A stretch of 64,000 nt of DNA from Hyposmocoma kahamanoa (lineage: Eukaryota > Arthropoda > Insecta > Lepidoptera > Cosmopterigidae): NCBI RefSeq assembly GCF_003589595.1, contig NW_020653900.1:4041223-4105222 (forward strand), in the 5' to 3' direction. Positions within the stretch are counted from its first letter, which is position 1. Each line of letters starts with the position of its first letter. The position numbers and the translations under genes were made by a program. The notes under the pieces were generated by a model, which was not told where the DNA came from, searched no databases, and saw nothing but the letters and a program-made list of their open reading frames with translations. Positions 23,935 to 36,411 of this stretch are shown here, piece after piece.

Positions 23935-25250
23935 AAGAAAGCAAGAATTGTTTTAACACTTAAAGCAAGTTTGTAAGTACTAGCTTTTAAGTAATAGTCA
24001 GGTGCCAGTCTTCTTTCATTGTTGTTTGAAAAATACGCGAGTGAATTTTAAAATGGGTTCTTTTCAATGTATTTTATTTGGGTCACACACAGATGTTTTA
24101 CATATACAAAGTCAACTGAAGAAATGTAATCTTGTGACTAATAAAGTTAAAAAAAAAACAATGGAACGAACCGATGTCGCCAAAACTCACATTCTTAATT
24201 TGAAAAACAAATTAAGAACGTGTACAAAATTTTGATATTCATTGATCGTAGTTCCAAATTTAAAAAGAGGTAACAAATTCTGGGTTGTTAATATAATTTA
24301 AACTGTACCCTGTTGGCATATCGTTGAAAGTTCAACACCATCAATACCTATTATTACAAGTTACGACGTCTAGATATTACATTGAAATTTCAATCAATGT
24401 GCTGCTTAGAATCTAGTGATTCATTGCTGAACGATGACGAATTGGAGTTACTAATTTAGCTCTCCAAACAAGAAACGCTCATATTGCAACGGCATAAGCT
24501 TTACTTTCGTTTCTTGTAACCTAAAAAAATATTTTGATAAACAGAAAATCGAATATTTATTAAAATAAGACCTTTCCAATGATATGAAATACGACCACGG
24601 GAAATATTTTTGGTGCGGCTATAATTTTTGCACTCCAAAACAGCACATTGATTGAAATTCCACGAAAGAATGACAAAACCGTATAATACAAAGGGAAAAT
24701 AGCGGACTGTGTTCAGATAGGTCTTTCAAGATGTATAGTTGCACACGTCAGACGCTAACTAACCATTTCTACAGTATTTATTATTCTTTGTATCGGATAC
24801 TGGTAGTTTATTTGTACATATATAAGACTTATTTCAAATTTTGTACTAAGTTTCTGCTAAAATAGAAAGATATTCTAAACACTTCTTGGAGTTGTCCGTT
24901 TTAAGACAATGGACATTGTGAGACTGGACATTACGGGACACTAGACAATGTAGAATACTGGACCTTTTGAGTCCAAAGGGACAGTGAATAGAGACATTTA
25001 CGTTATCGAATTAGGGCTTTGTTAATTTATATTAATTAACACCCTTGCCTGGGCAGCAAGATAATCGGGGAAGGAAGAACCAGATTAATCTGACCCCGCT
25101 CCACTTGGTGTAATAACGTAGCATGTGAAAAATGACAACTTTCCAGGAAAGAGATTTAACGAATCTACGAATAAAATTAGTCGATAACTTTTTAAATAAG
25201 AGAGATAAAATTTCACATAAACATAATTTATTTCTTGTAGTACGTATAAT
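23935..25250. other. Mostly unrecognised
   Basis: Contains family D at 24300-24500 and a shorter related end near 24640 (AGCACATTGATTGAAATTCC). A 77-codon frame at 24002 has no recognisable motif. Confidence 0.5.
24300..24500 (+). repeat. Family D repeat
   Basis: GTTCAACACCATCAATACCT..TTTCAATCAATGTGCTGC; reverse relative at 30735-30835 reads GCAGCACATTGATTGAAAGTTC..AGTAGGTATTGAAC. Confidence 0.55.
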
Positions 25251-25251
25251 T

Positions 25252-25550
25252 TTTAACCGACTTCAAAAAATGGAGGCGGTGCTCGCTTCGACTGTATTTT
25301 TTTTGTGTGTTACGCGACAACTCGTAAATTGTTCACTTGTAATTTGTGAACCGATTAGGATGATTCTTTTTTGTCGGAAAGAGGTTACCTCAGTATTGAT
25401 CCTTCTTAAATTTGAAGAAATTATTCCACCTCTAAGAGTCGCAAACTAGGGATTGAAACCGATTTCGCGCACTTTCCGGTAACTGATTTCAATAAAACTT
25501 GGCAAATAGATATAATTCCACGAACTTTTGAGGTCGGTTTTTTATTACGT
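25252..25550 (+). repeat. Family B repeat
   Basis: Starts TTTAACCGACTTCAAAAAATGG and ends TTTTGAGGTCGGTTTTTTATT. It immediately precedes element C. Confidence 0.85.
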
Positions 25551-25563
25551 CTGTAAGACACAT

Positions 25564-25742
25564 CGAGTATATAACCCGAAATAGAGACGAAATAACGGCC
25601 ATATATTCCTGGTAACACATTAGCGGTACAGCTCTTATAAATATCAAAGCACTGGAATATAGACAGGCCAACTACTGACCTGTGTGTACGTCTCCGTATA
25701 GTCCAAAAAATATTCTGTATTTATTGTAATAAAGATAATATC
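25564..25742 (+). repeat. Element C copy, running into the assembly gap
   Basis: Starts with CATCGAGTATATAACC and matches, in reverse complement, the element at about 15280-15655, sharing GTGTGTACGT..CCGT and the AATATTCTGTATTTATTGTAATAAAGATAATATC tail region (described by position 25709-25742). Its other half is lost in the Ns, next to the LINE. Confidence 0.7.
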
Positions 25743-26290
25743 NNNNNNNNNNNNNNNNNNNNNNNNNNNNNNNNNNNNNNNNNNNNNNNNNNNNNNNNNN
25801 NNNNNNNNNNNNNNNNNNNNNNNNNNNNNNNNNNNNNNNNNNNNNNNNNNNNNNNNNNNNNNNNNNNNNNNNNNNNNNNNNNNNNNNNNNNNNNNNNNNN
25901 NNNNNNNNNNNNNNNNNNNNNNNNNNNNNNNNNNNNNNNNNNNNNNNNNNNNNNNNNNNNNNNNNNNNNNNNNNNNNNNNNNNNNNNNNNNNNNNNNNNN
26001 NNNNNNNNNNNNNNNNNNNNNNNNNNNNNNNNNNNNNNNNNNNNNNNNNNNNNNNNNNNNNNNNNNNNNNNNNNNNNNNNNNNNNNNNNNNNNNNNNNNN
26101 NNNNNNNNNNNNNNNNNNNNNNNNNNNNNNNNNNNNNNNNNNNNNNNNNNNNNNNNNNNNNNNNNNNNNNNNNNNNNNNNNNNNNNNNNNNNNNNNNNNN
26201 NNNNNNNNNNNNNNNNNNNNNNNNNNNNNNNNNNNNNNNNNNNNNNNNNNNNNNNNNNNNNNNNNNNNNNNNNNNNNNNNNNNNNNNNNN
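25743..26290. other. Assembly gap (548 N)
   Basis: Unknown bases. Any reading frame crossing this stretch is an artefact. The gap hides the end of element C and the 3' third of the LINE. Confidence 1.
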
Positions 26291-28275
26291 GAGCCCTGTG
26301 GCACCCCAGCATTAACTGTCACGAGCCGCGAAGTGCCTCCGTCAACAAGGACACGCAATCTTCGCTCGCGCAGAAAGCCGGAGATCCACTCACAAAGGCG
26401 GCTGGGAAGACCATATGCCGGAAGCTTGGAGAGGAAACCACGGTGCCAGACCCGATCAAAGGCCTTAGCAATATCCAGACTTATCGCTAAGGTTTCGCCC
26501 TGTTTGTCGATAGCTTCACCCCAGAGATGCATTAGATACGCTAGAAGGTCACCCGTTGATCGGTTCGGCCGAAACCCGTACTGTCGATCATTAAGAATGG
26601 AGTGACGTTCCAGGTGCCGGATTATCTGGATATTTAGAATCCGCTCCATCACTTTGCAGAGCACTGAAGTGACAGCTATTGGGCGATAGTTTGTCGGATC
26701 AGACCGATCTCCTTTCTTGGGGATAGGTTGCACGTTGGCCTCCCTCCAAGCTAGGGGCACGTTACCAGATTGGTATGAGAGGCGGTATAAGCGCGTCAGT
26801 ACGGGAGACAACTCCGCCGCACACCTTTTAAGGACGATAGGAGGTATCCCATCCGGACCATAGGCTTTCCGCACGTCAAGAGTCTGCAATTCCTTGCGGA
26901 CATCACATTGTCTGATAACTATATCAGGCATTGTGACTCCGCAGTGGGGAATTGACGGCGGTTGTGCATCTTGATCGTGAATGCGCGAGTTAGCCCCAAA
27001 AAGGTCGGCCAATAAATTGGCTTTCTCTTCGGGGCCATTGGCCAAAAATCCATTGGGATACCTCAAAGGCGGCAGCGACGAAAGACAAAAATTGGACTGC
27101 ACAGCTTTGGCCAGGCTCCAGTAGGCACGGCTACCGGTGGGATGGGCTACCAGCTTCTGGCCAATCCGTGAAACGCGCTGGGCATCCGCTCTTATGTAAG
27201 ACCTCCTGCAAGACTTGGTTGCTTTGTTATAGGCTGCTTTAAGGGACGCAAGGTTGGGATACTTTGTTACACGACCCCTGATCCAACCACGATATGCAGC
27301 CTGTTTCTCACTAACAGCGTCCATGCATTCGCGATTGAACCAAGGGCGTCCTCTGCGATTGGCGATGACACTGGAAGACGGTATGTAGTAATCCATAGCC
27401 GTTCCAATCTCATCGATAACAGCATCGGCAGCTGCTGAGGCATCCTTTCCCGCAAAGCAGTGCTGCAACCAAGGGATGGACGCAAAGTAGTCGCGCATAC
27501 CATCCCAATCCGCCGACGAGTAGTGCCAAATGCGACGAGTGACCTCCTTCAGCTTAGTTGGAGGCATTTGGGAAACCTTACACCCAACCAAACAGTAATC
27601 AGAACTTCCCAGGGGGGCGCTGACTGATACTGTATAGTAGGTAGGGTGACTCGCGAGCAGAAGGTCAAGCAAAGAGGGTGCATGATCCGATATGTCTGGA
27701 ACCCGGGTGGGCTGGGTTACCAGTTGGGTCAAGTCATGCGTGAGAGCGAAAGCGTGGGCAGTTCTACCTGCATGGTCAGTCTTGAGGGAACTTAACCATG
27801 ATTCATGGTGAGCATTAAAGTCCCCCAACACGACCATCTCCGCAGATGGGAACTGCGCCTGCGCGTCAAGAGTCGCCTGGCTCAGTTGGTCAAAGAGCCT
27901 AGTTGTCTCAGCATCCCCGCTGTGGGATCTATATAAGCACGCGAAGACTCTAGCTGAACAACTAGATTCTACGAGCACCCACATAGTGGAAAAGGAGGGG
28001 TCCTCCAGGCAGCGCAGACGGCGACAGCACAAATCCGAACGAATATATACACATACCCCGGCTTTAGCCTGAAAGTTTTCCTCAAGCGAGTAGCCGGGGT
28101 AGTTCAAGTAACTCATATCATTCGGACGGCGGATCTGCGTCTCCGTCAGGAAAAGCAGGGCAGGCCGGGCTGTCTCGAGGTGATGGTGGACAGCTTTGAG
28201 GTTGGAGTCCGCGGATGTTAGCGAACTCAATAATAAACGCAGTGGGGGGATTAGGCACCGCTGGACGATCTGCAT
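26291..28275 (-). pseudogene. LINE ORF2 (endonuclease and reverse transcriptase), frameshifted and gapped
   Basis: The N-terminal 220 residues form an apurinic-type endonuclease (motifs TETQIRRP, GDFNAHHESW, GSSDYCLV, where the usual SDH reads SDY). A linker with a WFNREC motif follows, then reverse transcriptase: PIPKKGDRSDPTNYRPIA, QYGFRPNRSTGDLL, LDIAKAFDRVW and NAGVPQG. The YADD motif would fall in the Ns. The first endonuclease strand (ANIRGL, 28222-28205) is in another frame from the rest, so a small indel near 28200 separates the start from the body. Likely inactive. Clade is probably within the jockey/CR1 group; I cannot settle it by eye. Confidence 0.85.
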
Positions 28276-29383
28276 TCTTATGTTGTGCTGTCATGGTGGG
28301 TAAGAAGGACGGTAGTGTGAAGAGATGAAGCCTTCGACACCGTACCGAAGAAGAAAAACGAGGGGAACTGCAATACATGCCATTGATCTTTTGAAGGATA
28401 GCCGGCTGACCCGCCGAACGGAAGGGCCCCCGTATCCCCCCGGGATACGCCGCCGGGACCCCATATTCCGGTCACTAACCGGCACTACGACCTACCCCAA
28501 GATTATGCGCGGCATGGTGGGGCAGCCTCTAGGGATAGTTAGTCCCTATTGGGCCCCTGTACTGTACCGCGGGCGGCCAGCGGACAACCGTTTCTACGGG
28601 TCTCCCTGGGCGGCAGGTCAACTAGATATCCCTCAACAAGTGACATGGCGAATATCCGCCTCAGTCCTCCCAGATACCGCGCCGAAAACTCCACGTGCAC
28701 TGGATGTACACCAACTGATCCCTGAACGCGATTCGCAAAAGCGTTTCACTGTGAAGGGTTTTCCACCGTGTGTACTGTGGTCGCTATCCAGTCGGCACAA
28801 AGCCTACCACAACGCTAAGCAGATGGACACTTGTGACGCCCTCGGTCGCCTCTTACGACCCCCACGGGCATGTATGGGGAGGCGACAATGTATTCTTAAG
28901 CCGTCGCCACACGGCGCAAAATTCTAACAATTCCGTGCTGTTCTATTCGGTGGTGTGGGAAAAACAGCAACACATCTAATTACAAAACAAACGGAATCAC
29001 CATTGACTTGCAAGTCAATGGGAATCACATTTCATCGGTAATTAAATATTAAATATGTAATTTTGTAATTTTTGTTCATTATAGCAAAGGTCAAGTTAAC
29101 TGGTCGATTTGAAGTGAAACAGTTGACGACACCCGTCAATTGTTTCGAACTCGGGCTAGCCAATCGGAGCGCAGTTGTCACAGTAATGATATGGCTGAAT
29201 AGTTTTCAAACGAATTAAATGACATTTCGTCTCTTTCTGGTTATATAGTCGATGGTAAGACAAACTATGTGGTAAAATTTGACACAAAACTATGATCACA
29301 TGTTGATTTATATGCGAAGAGTGCGATATATCGAAGGAAGCGTGAGTGTATTGTGTTTTTGGAAGTGATGTTGATAGCTATCG

Positions 29384-29672
29384 GTTGGTTTCATCATTAT
29401 CATCATCAACCCATTTATTTATGACCCACTACTGGGCACGGGTCTCCGCTCAGGCGATGTTTTTAGGCCATATTCCGCCACGCTGACCCAATGCGGGTTG
29501 GAGAATTCACACGTTTTTTGCGGATTGTGAACCTTCTTCGAGGTGCAGTTTCAAAAGCTCATGGTAAATTTCAAATTTCGCACATAAATTCCGAAAACTC
29601 AGAGGTGCGAACATGGATTCGAACCCCCGGCCTCTGCTTGAGAGGCGGTAAGCCAAACCATTGGTCTACCAA
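29384..29672 (-). mobile_element. tRNA-headed SINE of another family
   Basis: Minus strand head with B-box-like GGGTTCGAATCCATG, body with GTGTGAATTCTCCAACCCGC and CGGAGACCCGTGCCCAGTAG, ending in the ATGATGATAA tail. Confidence 0.7.
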
Positions 29673-30001
29673 AGATTTTTTCTATAGCTATCGGTTTGTT
29701 TAACATTTGCCAATATTCGGAATAGTTTTCTTTTATTGGAAACAAAATTTAGTTGGATGGAAAGAAAAACCTACGAGGTGTTAACAATAATGCAAGACAA
29801 GCTTTTAAAAGACAAAAGGCAATCGAAAGGGAAAAGTGTTTGTACTTATTCGCCCACTATTTTGAGCATAAATAGATTAAAACCCAGCATTTTGGGTCAA
29901 ATCCCAACGGGCGAGTTGATTGGCTTTTAACCCACTGCCCATCTCTAGCGTTGAACTGTTGCGCTCGCTGTAACATATACATATAATATTTATATTGTAA
30001 G

Positions 30002-30280
30002 CATTGACTTACAAATAAATGGACGACGGGTCTAATACAAAAACCACGAAAAAAAGTCAACCTATTTAAACGTAGTGACATGTAAAGGAATATGAAAAAG
30101 CTAAAACGTTGAATTTAAATTGTAATGTCATCGCAGTACTGTCAAATTTTGCTTGCTTCGCTGTCAGAAGAAACAAACGAAGACTAAAGCGTGAATGACG
30201 CTCTGTTTACGCTTTTAACGCCCTATAAGTTCGGACACTTTTTAGCGCGGACCCGACGTCCATATAATAGTAAGTCAATG
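30002..30280 (+). mobile_element. Family H MITE copy 2, 279 bp, 8-bp target duplication ATTGTAAG
   Basis: Same inverted ends as the copy at 4116, flanked by ATTGTAAG at 29994-30001 and 30281-30288. About 50 bp longer through an internal insertion after the first quarter. Confidence 0.9.
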
Positions 30281-30299
30281 ATTGTAAGGCTCAATTTAC

Positions 30300-31915
30300 G
30301 TTGCCGCGGAACGGTATAGAGAAATCTCCAGAAGACGTGCGACCCGTCTTTTGGCTCGTAATTGTAACGCTCACAGGAAAATAAATACAGTAGTGCTTTG
30401 TTAACGTGGCATGTGTGCCAACACTATGCGTAGTTCCACATACTTAAGCTCAGTCCGTCATTTTGGTTTTGTTGTATTATGGTCGTATCAACTTTCTCGC
30501 GCCAAAACTTATCGATAATCGTAGAAAAATTCCTTATTTTGCTACATAAGAGTGCCAAAATGACACTAACACTTGTAATATTATGTATGTACAATGGTCT
30601 TCTTTTCTTTAATTTTAATAAATTTTCAATTTTGCTGTTCATTGTGATGTGTTTTTACAAGAAACGAAGGTAAACCTTATAATATGGTCGATTCTTCTTT
30701 AGAGAACTAAGTAAATATCTGGAATGCGTTGTCGTTCAGCTATTGACCGCTAGATGGCAGCACATTGATTGAAAGTTCAATGCAAAATCAAAACGTCTTA
30801 AGTTGCAATAGTAGGTATTGAACTAGTCATTATCACGATTTTATAGTGCTTCAAATTATGTATGTGTGAATGTGTAAGTTTTGGCAACAGCGGTTCTGAT
30901 AGTCATCGGGGCTTAAGACAGTTCCATTGCTTTTTTCTTCCGTGATAACGCTACTTTAGAATTGGTTAATTTAAGTATCAAGCCTGTCAGCTCATCGCCT
31001 GATGACAAAAAAGAGCCGTATTTTGAAAATGAATAAATTTGAAAAAACGCACCGCTTTATTAAATCTTTTTCCAATGTCGGCTAAAATCACAATAAAATA
31101 AATAAGGTACAGTTTAATAAAGGCAGGTCTCTATTCCATTGTGTTATATGAATAAGACTGTTTGATTTGCCTTTAGTCGTGGTCTGATATGAAATGGAAC
31201 CATTGATGTAATAAATTTGTTTGTAAGAGTATAAATATGAAACAAGTATTCCAGAGACTGATCTAATTTTGAATAAGATATAGTACGATTGTATTGATAC
31301 ATCTTCTTGCATGTATGCCTTCTAGCCGTATACAAGGAGTTTTAGTTGTGGGGTTTTGGTTTAATTTTTTAAATCTTGGAATATGATTAGCCATTTTGAT
31401 TTGTAAATTTTTAAATTTCATAGATTACAAAAGAAAATATTATCAAGACGTTATAGGACAAACAGAAACATTTTTCGTCGTTCGGGGCGGGCTTTAATAA
31501 AAATAAGCCTTTTAATAGTCGTATTGCCAGATGTTAGATTTTAATTTTTCTTCCATAATTTATTTGCTTACATTTTTTAGAGGGAAATCATTATCATAAG
31601 AGCATTGTACATATTATCGCACACAAAATCTAATGAAGAGAATAGGCGCCATTTTGAAAAGTCACACGTTAAAGTATTATTATTTCCATAATGGCGGCCG
31701 TCCGGTGTCAGTTTCGATGTATGTTCTCACGCCTGTTAGCTTTCAGATCAGGGTTACGTTGGAGCGGCCGTGTGGATCCCTAAGTTTAAAACGTATAAGA
31801 GAATATAACACATAAAAGAGTTATATTCTAGTCAAATTCGACATACCCAATTTACTTTTAAATATAAGTTTTTTGTATACATTTTTGTTTGACATGATTA
31901 TTTGGCAGTCGACTT
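30300..31915. other. Mostly unrecognised
   Basis: Family D relative at 30735-30835. Otherwise AT-rich with short frames only. Confidence 0.5.
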
Positions 31916-31919
31916 TTAG

Positions 31920-32268
31920 GCCCGGCGCCCACAGACGTAACGGGACGGCAAGGCATTTTTAGTTGACGAATAGTAATATACCTTGAGATTATGGCATTAT
32001 GTTGCTATTTCAATGATAAGTCGTAGCAGCAAAATAAAGCTGAGGTATGCCTAGCGATCCTAAACCGACAGCCTCAATGCCTAGACAGCCTTGGGAATGC
32101 TTAGGCAGCCTTGGGGCTGTAATATAAGTTCGCGGTGCTACAGCTTCGGCATGCCTAAGGATATTTCGGCATGTTTAAGGATGCCGCGACATAATTGCCG
32201 TCAGTGTGCTCTTGCATGTAGCGATCCCGAAGGATCCCCTCTCGTCCCGTATATGGGCGCCGGCTTTC
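31920..32268. mobile_element. MITE with GGCGCCCA ends
   Basis: GGCCCGGCGCCCACAGACG..CGGGACGG at the left, CGTCCCG..TGGGCGCCGGC at the right, about 350 bp; interior has repeated GCATGCCTAAGGAT words. Confidence 0.55.
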
Positions 32269-32374
32269 AATATTATTAGGTATTTCCTTAATGGCAGCTA
32301 CTCGACTTTTTAATAGACCCAAATTACATAACTGTCAAAATTACACTTTTTATGAATAAATTTTGCGGCTCTGG

Positions 32375-32430
32375 GTATTTGCCTTTAAAGTCGATATTCA
32401 AAGTTGGTTTTCGACTTTAAAGGCAAATAC
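32375..32430. repeat. Perfect 20-bp inverted repeat with 16-nt loop
   Basis: GTATTTGCCTTTAAAGTCGA at 32375-32394 and its exact complement at 32411-32430. Confidence 0.85.
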
Positions 32431-32709
32431 AAATTTGATATAAATAAAAATTTGTTATTCTGGATAAATATATTAAAATTTAAAAAGGTCTAATTGTCAG
32501 TGTTCTTTAACATCAGGTACGATTGTAATCAAGCGTGCATTTACTTATCCATAAAAATAATATCTTCAAAAATGTTTTCGTCATTATGATAGCTGTGGTA
32601 ATATTATGTACTGTTGCCGTGCGTACTAAGCGAGTAAAAATGGACTGGCGTTAGATGAAATGGGAACTAAGTTCCACATTTTTTTTTATAATTTCATTTA
32701 GTAATTTTT

Positions 32710-32960
32710 GGTAAAAATAGAGCTCCTTGTGAAACTTTCTCGTTTCTGCCGCAAAACAGTAATTTGAGCATTACAGCGATCCGGTTTTGAAGGGTAAGGG
32801 AGCTGGTGAAATTACAGGCAAATTGGACTTGCCAACTTATGTCTCAGGGTGACGGGCGCAGTGACTCTCAGATCTTTGTGATTTAAAGCTCTGAGCAGCA
32901 CTACAACTGCTATGGACAGAAGTATCGTTTACCACCAGACTAGGGCTCCGTCACTGGCTC
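32710..32960 (-). repeat. Family A repeat
   Basis: Reverse copy starting AGAGCTCCTTGTGAAACTTTC; its 5' block continues at 33229-33268 (CCAGGCGCACGGCTTGTTC) after about 270 bp of other sequence. Confidence 0.75.
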
Positions 32961-33654
32961 AAGGTTACGCGATAAGTGTCTACCGCTGAGTGCATTGCCG
33001 ACAGTTCAAGTGCTCAAACAAGTCATTTAATTAGCATTTGCATTCGGTTCCGCACGACTGCACACGGCGGGCAACGTTATTTTCCCCTCTCTGAGCGCCT
33101 GCTAAGTTCCTTTTTCCTCGTAATGAGCGCCTGGTTTCATTAGTCAGATTTAATATAGCGTAGGTATTTTCAATTTTGTATAAGAACGTCTACATCTGTT
33201 ATGTTATAACTATTAAGTAATCTGTGACCAGGCGCACGGCTTGTTCATACCGTTACTAGGTATCATAAAAAAATCTTTAATTTCGTAGACTAGTTACACA
33301 GACAATAAGTTAAAATTTACCAATAAAGTAAACTATCAATTGTCATGTTATGAATAAACTTCTACTCTTGTTGAAGAATCTTAAGTTTAAATTCGTCAAA
33401 TGTAGATACAGTCATTTTAACAATAGTTCGGACTAAGGTTGGATATCTATTGTACGGAACGATTGATCTCTTGCGCATATCGAATGTTGGCGGATGAGGA
33501 ATTGTATTGAAATTTATTTCTTTCACAAGTTCTATTGGCTGAGATATTTGTGTTGGAACCGTGCCATGTTGCGGAACTTCAAGGAAGTAATTTCCCCTAA
33601 AACTGTCAGTGATTTAAGAAGGCTGCTGAACATTTGCAAAGAGTATGCAAAAAC

Positions 33655-33960
33655 TTATTGCAAAAGAGCGATTAATCGCGATGCAGTAGCTAATCGTCTA
33701 CTTTTACACACACGCGCGACTTTAAGCAGCGATGCAAACGCGCGACTGCATCGATACAAACGCGCGATTGAATCGTTACATTTGTGATTTATAATCGATT
33801 ACATCGAAGCAATCTCGCGTTTGTGTTGATGCAATCGCGCGTTTGTATAGACGCAGTCGCGCGTTTGCATCGATGCAATCGCCTGTATCTCGCAAGTGTA
33901 GCGAGGCAATCGCGCGTTTCACGGACGCGGTTTGCATCGCACTCTTAGGTACAAAGTAAA
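33655..33960. repeat. Family P palindromic repeat, longest copy
   Basis: About a dozen near-repeats of CGCGCGATTGCATCGATGCAAACGC-type words over 300 bp, first half mirrored by the second (ACACACGCGCGACTTTAAGCAGCGATGC on one side, GCAATCGCGCGTTTCACGG on the other). A fold-back element; no ORF worth calling. Confidence 0.75.
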
Positions 33961-33984
33961 TAAAAGCGAGTTTTTAATTTTTAA

Positions 33985-34230
33985 GGCCAATTGTAAATGC
34001 CCCAGAGAAGTGCCGCGAGTCAACCTATGCAGTGTGCCATGTAGGGTCACTCATTTTAAGTATCTAGGGCACTGGGTCACGGAGTCTGTCTGACGATATG
34101 GACATTGACAGGGATCGCAGGGCGTTGGCAGTAAGTGCAGTATGCTAGCCCGCAAGTTTGCACGTTGTACTAAAAACGTAAAGCTCACGATTTGCAAAAC
34201 TCTTTACTGTGCGTCCAGTATATAGACATA
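33985..34230 (+). pseudogene. LINE reverse transcriptase thumb fragment
   Basis: In two frames separated by a single-base shift near 34092, the plus strand reads FKYLGHWVTES, DDMDIDRDRRALAV, MLARKFARCTKNVKLTICK. This FKYLGH..RRALAVR..MLARRF pattern is the region after the polymerase core in insect LINEs. Stops and shifts show decay. Confidence 0.65.
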
Positions 34231-34969
34231 TATCTAGATAGACGCCGCAAGTACAGCAATTTGTATGAAAACCAAGCGTGTCACATTTTTTGTATCCACT
34301 ATGACGTCACAAGAGCTATTTAGTGATGGAAACCTCTTTCCGCTCGCTCTAAATCGATTGATTCATCGATTCTAAATAGAATAATTTTTATTCAAGTATT
34401 ATATAGTAAAAAAATACTAGATAGATAGTTAAGTCCTTTATTTTACTTGTTTTTAAAAAATGTTGATTACTTAAAAAAATTAAGACTTTAATTTTAATCG
34501 ACTTCAAATATTAAAATTATTGTCCTTCCAATAAAATGAGCTTATTATATAACATCTTTTTGTAATAGAAGATCTTATCCATTAATTCAAATAATGAATA
34601 CGCACGTCGATATATGAACTTGCGACTGCCTTAATTAATTTTACTAGATGGTTTTCTGTTGGTAATTGATCAAATTGATGAATGCCAAGACAAATGAAAA
34701 TGTTACTGCTAACAAAATATGGTAAAATCTTATTAATCAGAGGAGGTTTACTTAAGAAAAGTGCCATTTTTAAAGGAAAGATTCACTAGATGCGTGAGCG
34801 GCTCATTTTTTTTTTTTTTTTTTTTTTTATTGTGACTCGGCAAAATGACTGCACCGCGCCTGATGGAAAGTGCGAATACAGTCCAAAGATGAGAGTAACG
34901 GATGGAAAACACAAATATCTTCACTCCGTCATCGTCACTATCATTTTGCCGGTCTGGCCAAATGCTTCT

Positions 34970-36212
34970 TCACACTACGTTTGAAGGACCCGATGTTATA
35001 GAGGGGAGGGAATACATGCGCCGGGAGTTGGTTCCACAATTTGATGGTTCGACATAAAAACGAATTGCCAAACTTTTTAGTGCGGGACGGTATTGAACTG
35101 ACCGTCCAACTGTGGCAACGCAGTCCGGCACGGGTGGTCCGCTGATGGAAAGGAGAGGAAGGGATAAGGTTGAATAACTCTTCAGAGCACTCACCGTGGT
35201 ACAGGCGATAGAATTTAGTTCATCAGCACAATATTTGATTGCTTTAGTAGATGTATCATCGTATCCTGTCGAATTTGTATTTCTTAATGATTTTACTATA
35301 TTATGTATTTCTTTTGGGTGCTCAGGTTGTAAATAAATATTATTTGTCTTAAGAGTTTTGTTTGTGTTGATCAAGCCTTCTTTTTTTAAATTTGTCAAGT
35401 CAATTAAATAATAATTAAATTCATTGGTAATAGAGTTTGGATCAATTATAATATTATTATTTATTACGATTTCTTTTATAAATTGGTCATTATTAAGATT
35501 ACTTAGTTCTGCTTTCACTTTCCAGGAGGTTTTTGCTTTGTTTTTTGCATTTTGTATAAGTTTGTCATTGTGTAACTTTTGAGCTAAGTTTAGACATTTG
35601 CTTAGTATTTTAGAGTATGACCTATATTGTTGTTTTTAAGTTTTTAATTTCTTGGCATAGTATTGGAAACGCAGTAATCTCTTAGTCTTACAACTTTGCC
35701 TGATACCTTTAGTGATCCATCTTGGATTTTTATATCTGTTTGATATTTTGATAATTTTAATGGGAAAATTTAGATTATACAAAAGGGTCAGGGTTTCATG
35801 GAAGTATTGCATAGATTTATTTAGGTCGTGTTTTTGTAATACCTCTAAAAAAAGAAAGTTCTTTCAAGCAGTTTCGAAACCTATTTAAATTTTGACTACA
35901 ATAATCTCAGATATTTAAAAAGTACTCAATAGGCTGCTTAATTTTTTTAATAACTGGTATGAATAACATTTGTGCCATATTGTGATCAGATAGATGTAAG
36001 TAATGTAATTCAGCTGTAGTGTCGTCAATATTACTAATTAAAGGGTCAATGCAAGTTTGTAGTCTAGTCGCTTCAGTTATGTGTAATGTAAAATTATAAT
36101 TTTTAAGTATGTCCAAGAAGATTCTAACATTTTTTAATAATTTTGCCTCTAACTTTGCTGCAACATTCAATAATGATTTTTTAGAAACATACCCAGCTAT
36201 ATTCTGGTGCAT
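34970..36212 (-). pseudogene. LINE ORF2 fragments (endonuclease start, RT start, RT tail)
   Basis: The open stretch at 36212-35907 begins like CR1-group ORF2 (HQNIAG) and covers part of an endonuclease. After stop codons, 35740-35200 continues through the linker into the first RT block. The last part (35190-34970) reads open only as a fusion: the RT block frame runs on into a different frame of an RT tail. The fusion product is therefore not a real protein. Confidence 0.65.
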
Positions 36213-36411
36213 CTATTTTATATAATTAGGTTTTTATCATTAACGAAAAAAAAATTATATTGGCATGAACAAGACGAGTCTAAACTTACTGGAACTGTAA
36301 TGGTAAGCTCGTTAAGATATGGGTCTTTCAGACTACATAGAAAATACTAATGTGTGATGTCATTTATTCATTCATTCAAATTTTCAATAATAATTTTATA
36401 CCCAACGTTGC

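Larger units (their letters stand above)
25672..28975 (-). mobile_element. Non-LTR retrotransposon (APE-endonuclease LINE), 3' part in the assembly gap
   Basis: The minus strand carries an endonuclease-reverse transcriptase ORF (28275 down to the gap at 26290). Upstream, 28280-28970 is GC-rich leader with no convincing ORF1; it includes a segment near 28840-28870 reading GGGGGTCGTAAGAGGCGAC on the minus strand, which I associate with insect LINE leaders. The gap hides the polymerase active site and the 3' end. Sequence at 25564-25742 belongs to another repeat, so the 3' boundary lies inside the Ns. Confidence 0.85.

Noticed and set aside
25644..26312. Open frames reaching across the Ns, including the LINE frame apparently continuing to 25672
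   Set aside because: Ns were translated as unknown residues; the sequence on the left side is element C, not LINE.
28325..28927. 200-codon plus-strand frame
   Set aside because: Antisense to the GC-rich LINE leader; no motifs and a strongly biased composition.
33494..33787. 97-codon plus-strand frame
   Set aside because: Second half is the family P repeat; first half has no known motif.
34970..35518. Single 182-residue protein
   Set aside because: It is a chance fusion of an RT start with an off-frame RT tail.
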